Below, piece by piece: positions 13,461 through 13,961 of a DNA stretch of 13,961 bases. The position numbers and the translations under genes were made by a program. The notes under the pieces are model-generated. The model did not search any database. It saw only the letters and a list, made by a program, of their open reading frames with translations, and was not told where the DNA came from. This stretch comes from an uncultured Chloracidobacterium sp. (GTDB taxonomy: Bacteria > Acidobacteriota > Blastocatellia > Pyrinomonadales > Pyrinomonadaceae), in NCBI GenBank assembly GCA_937941715.1, contig CALDGX010000238.1:1-13961 (forward strand), in the 5' to 3' direction. Within the stretch, counting starts at the first letter, position 1. The number at the start of each line of letters is the position of its first letter.

Positions 13461-13630
13461 GACTGTCCAGCGTGTCCCGGCTGTCCTGACTGTCCTGCGT
13501 GTCCTGGCTGTCCTGCGTGTCCTGACTGTCCTGACTGTCCCGACACTCTCGACTCGCTAGACTCGCTCGACTCACCAGACTCACCAGACTCGCCGACTCG
13601 CTCGACTCGCTCGACTCGCTCGACTCTCAG
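13461..13630. repeat. 19-unit 9-bp tandem array
   Basis: The 170 bases divide into 19 head-to-tail units starting with g and nine bases long, except one 8-base unit (13587-13594). The first nine units are variants of RRCTGTCCT (gactgtcct, gcgtgtcct, ggctgtcct). A transitional unit, gacactctc (13542-13550), leads to nine units of the type gactcgctc / gactcacca, ending in gactctcag. There are no spacers of unique sequence, so it is not CRISPR. The period of nine leaves several frames open, producing artificial tripeptide-repeat ORFs on both strands. It is probably a fast-evolving minisatellite in non-coding DNA. Confidence 0.9.
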
Positions 13631-13656
13631 GCCTGTTTTATGAATTTTCAAAGATC

Positions 13657-13684
13657 TGGTCAAACCTTTAGTCTAGCATATATT
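13657..13684 (+). promoter_or_regulatory. Possible promoter after the tandem array
   Basis: TGGTCA (13657-13662) and TATATT (13679-13684) are 16 bases apart in an AT-rich patch. Immediately downstream, ttgcaga (13683-13689) can pair with tctgcaa (13709-13715). No gene follows within the window, so a transcript from here would be a leader or small RNA. The evidence is weak. Confidence 0.25.
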
Positions 13685-13751
13685 GCAGAGATACAGCAAG
13701 ATTTCATTTCTGCAACAGCGGATCGCCGGCGTGGCCCGATATCCGGAAACT

Positions 13752-13800
13752 CCTCTCCATACCAAGGAGAGGTGGCATCCCGATGGTCTTTATCGGGATG
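13752..13800. other. Two adjacent hairpins
   Basis: cctctcc (13752-13758) pairs with ggagagg (13766-13772) across 7 bases. Three bases later catcccgat (13776-13784) pairs with atcgggatg (13792-13800) across ggtcttt. Neither has a T-tract. They could be a bidirectional transcript end or a dispersed repeat. Confidence 0.5.
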
Positions 13801-13854
13801 ACGGAGTGGTTCTCACGCGGCGTCCCGCGATCCCGTGGAAAAAATATGCAGGGT

Positions 13855-13870
13855 TGTGACCACGGTCACA
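13855..13870. promoter_or_regulatory. CRP/FNR-family operator-like palindrome
   Basis: TGTGACCACGGTCACA is a perfect 16-bp palindrome apart from its two central bases and fits TGTGA-N6-TCACA, the recognition pattern of CRP-type regulators. Its centre is about 52 bases upstream of the start expected from the TATAAC box at 13903-13908, a position compatible with activation. The bound protein in this organism is unknown, and a chance match remains possible. Confidence 0.5.
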
Positions 13871-13902
13871 TACGCGGGTTTTCGGTGGGTGTTTACTGAG
13901 GG

Positions 13903-13908
13903 TATAAC
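13903..13908 (+). promoter_or_regulatory. Candidate -10 box TATAAC near right edge
   Basis: TATAAC matches the housekeeping -10 consensus in five of six bases. At 16-18 bases upstream only weak -35 matches (such as TTTCGG) are found, as expected for an activator-dependent promoter. Taken with the palindrome at 13855-13870 it suggests a regulated promoter for a gene beyond the window. No start codon with a ribosome site is visible before the edge. Confidence 0.35.
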
Positions 13909-13961
13909 GAACGAAGACCGGGCCGACAGATCGGCGAGGCAGCGTTCGCCGAAATGGCGCA

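Noticed and set aside
13461..13630. CRISPR array
   Set aside because: Units are contiguous 9-mers without unique spacers; no repeat of 23-47 bases and no cas genes are present.
13329..13663. Open frames with CPx, DSL or SGE/SGQ tripeptide repeats over the tandem array
   Set aside because: A 9-bp period automatically gives three-residue repeats in any open frame. There is no ribosome site, and the frames start or end in the terminator and other non-coding DNA.

Overview
This window is a ribosomal-protein / RNA-polymerase cluster, with every gene on the + strand: the 3' end of tuf, rpmG, trnW (Trp, CCA), secE, nusG, rplK, rplA, rplJ, rplL, then rpoB and rpoC. It is followed by about 690 bases with no gene. 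Gene order and protein sequences are bacterial. The E. coli-type insertions in beta and beta', the L7/L12 start (MATTKADVIEYL) and the word-like intergenic repeats suggest an Acidobacteriota relative, perhaps Blastocatellia. That placement is inference, made without a database search.

Layout. 1-716: the EF-Tu tail, L33, tRNA-Trp and SecE are closely packed. Two gaps (61-130 and 299-349) are filled by hairpins made of iterated short words. 735-4022: NusG and the four 50S stalk/L1 proteins, probably transcribed together. Three gaps (nusG-rplK, rplK-rplA, and a long 250-nt rplJ-rplL gap) can fold and are candidate leaders for ribosomal-protein autoregulation. 4039-4100: a 10-bp hairpin terminator after rplL runs directly into an extended -10 promoter. 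4107-4422: a long structured leader without Shine-Dalgarno before rpoB. 4423-13270: rpoB and rpoC, separated by another nested word-repeat hairpin. 13271-13961: a strong rpoC terminator, a GC-rich hairpin, a 19-unit 9-bp tandem array, two further hairpins, and near the right edge a perfect TGTGA-N6-TCACA operator with a TATAAC box that probably serves a gene outside the window.

The genes join protein-synthesis factors (EF-Tu, L33, L11, L1, L10, L7/L12, tRNA-Trp), a SecYEG subunit, the elongation factor NusG and the two catalytic subunits of its partner polymerase, all growth-rate linked.

The least ordinary points are: (1) a roughly 66-residue insertion in the N-terminal part of RpoB carrying eight cysteines in four pairs, which looks like two zinc ribbons; (2) a 70-residue Ala/Glu/Pro tail on L10 beyond the L7/L12-binding helix; (3) an acidic 64-residue tail on RpoC; (4) the family of word-iterating intergenic hairpins and arrays; (5) the structured leaders of rplL and rpoB. 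No complete new multi-gene system is visible.
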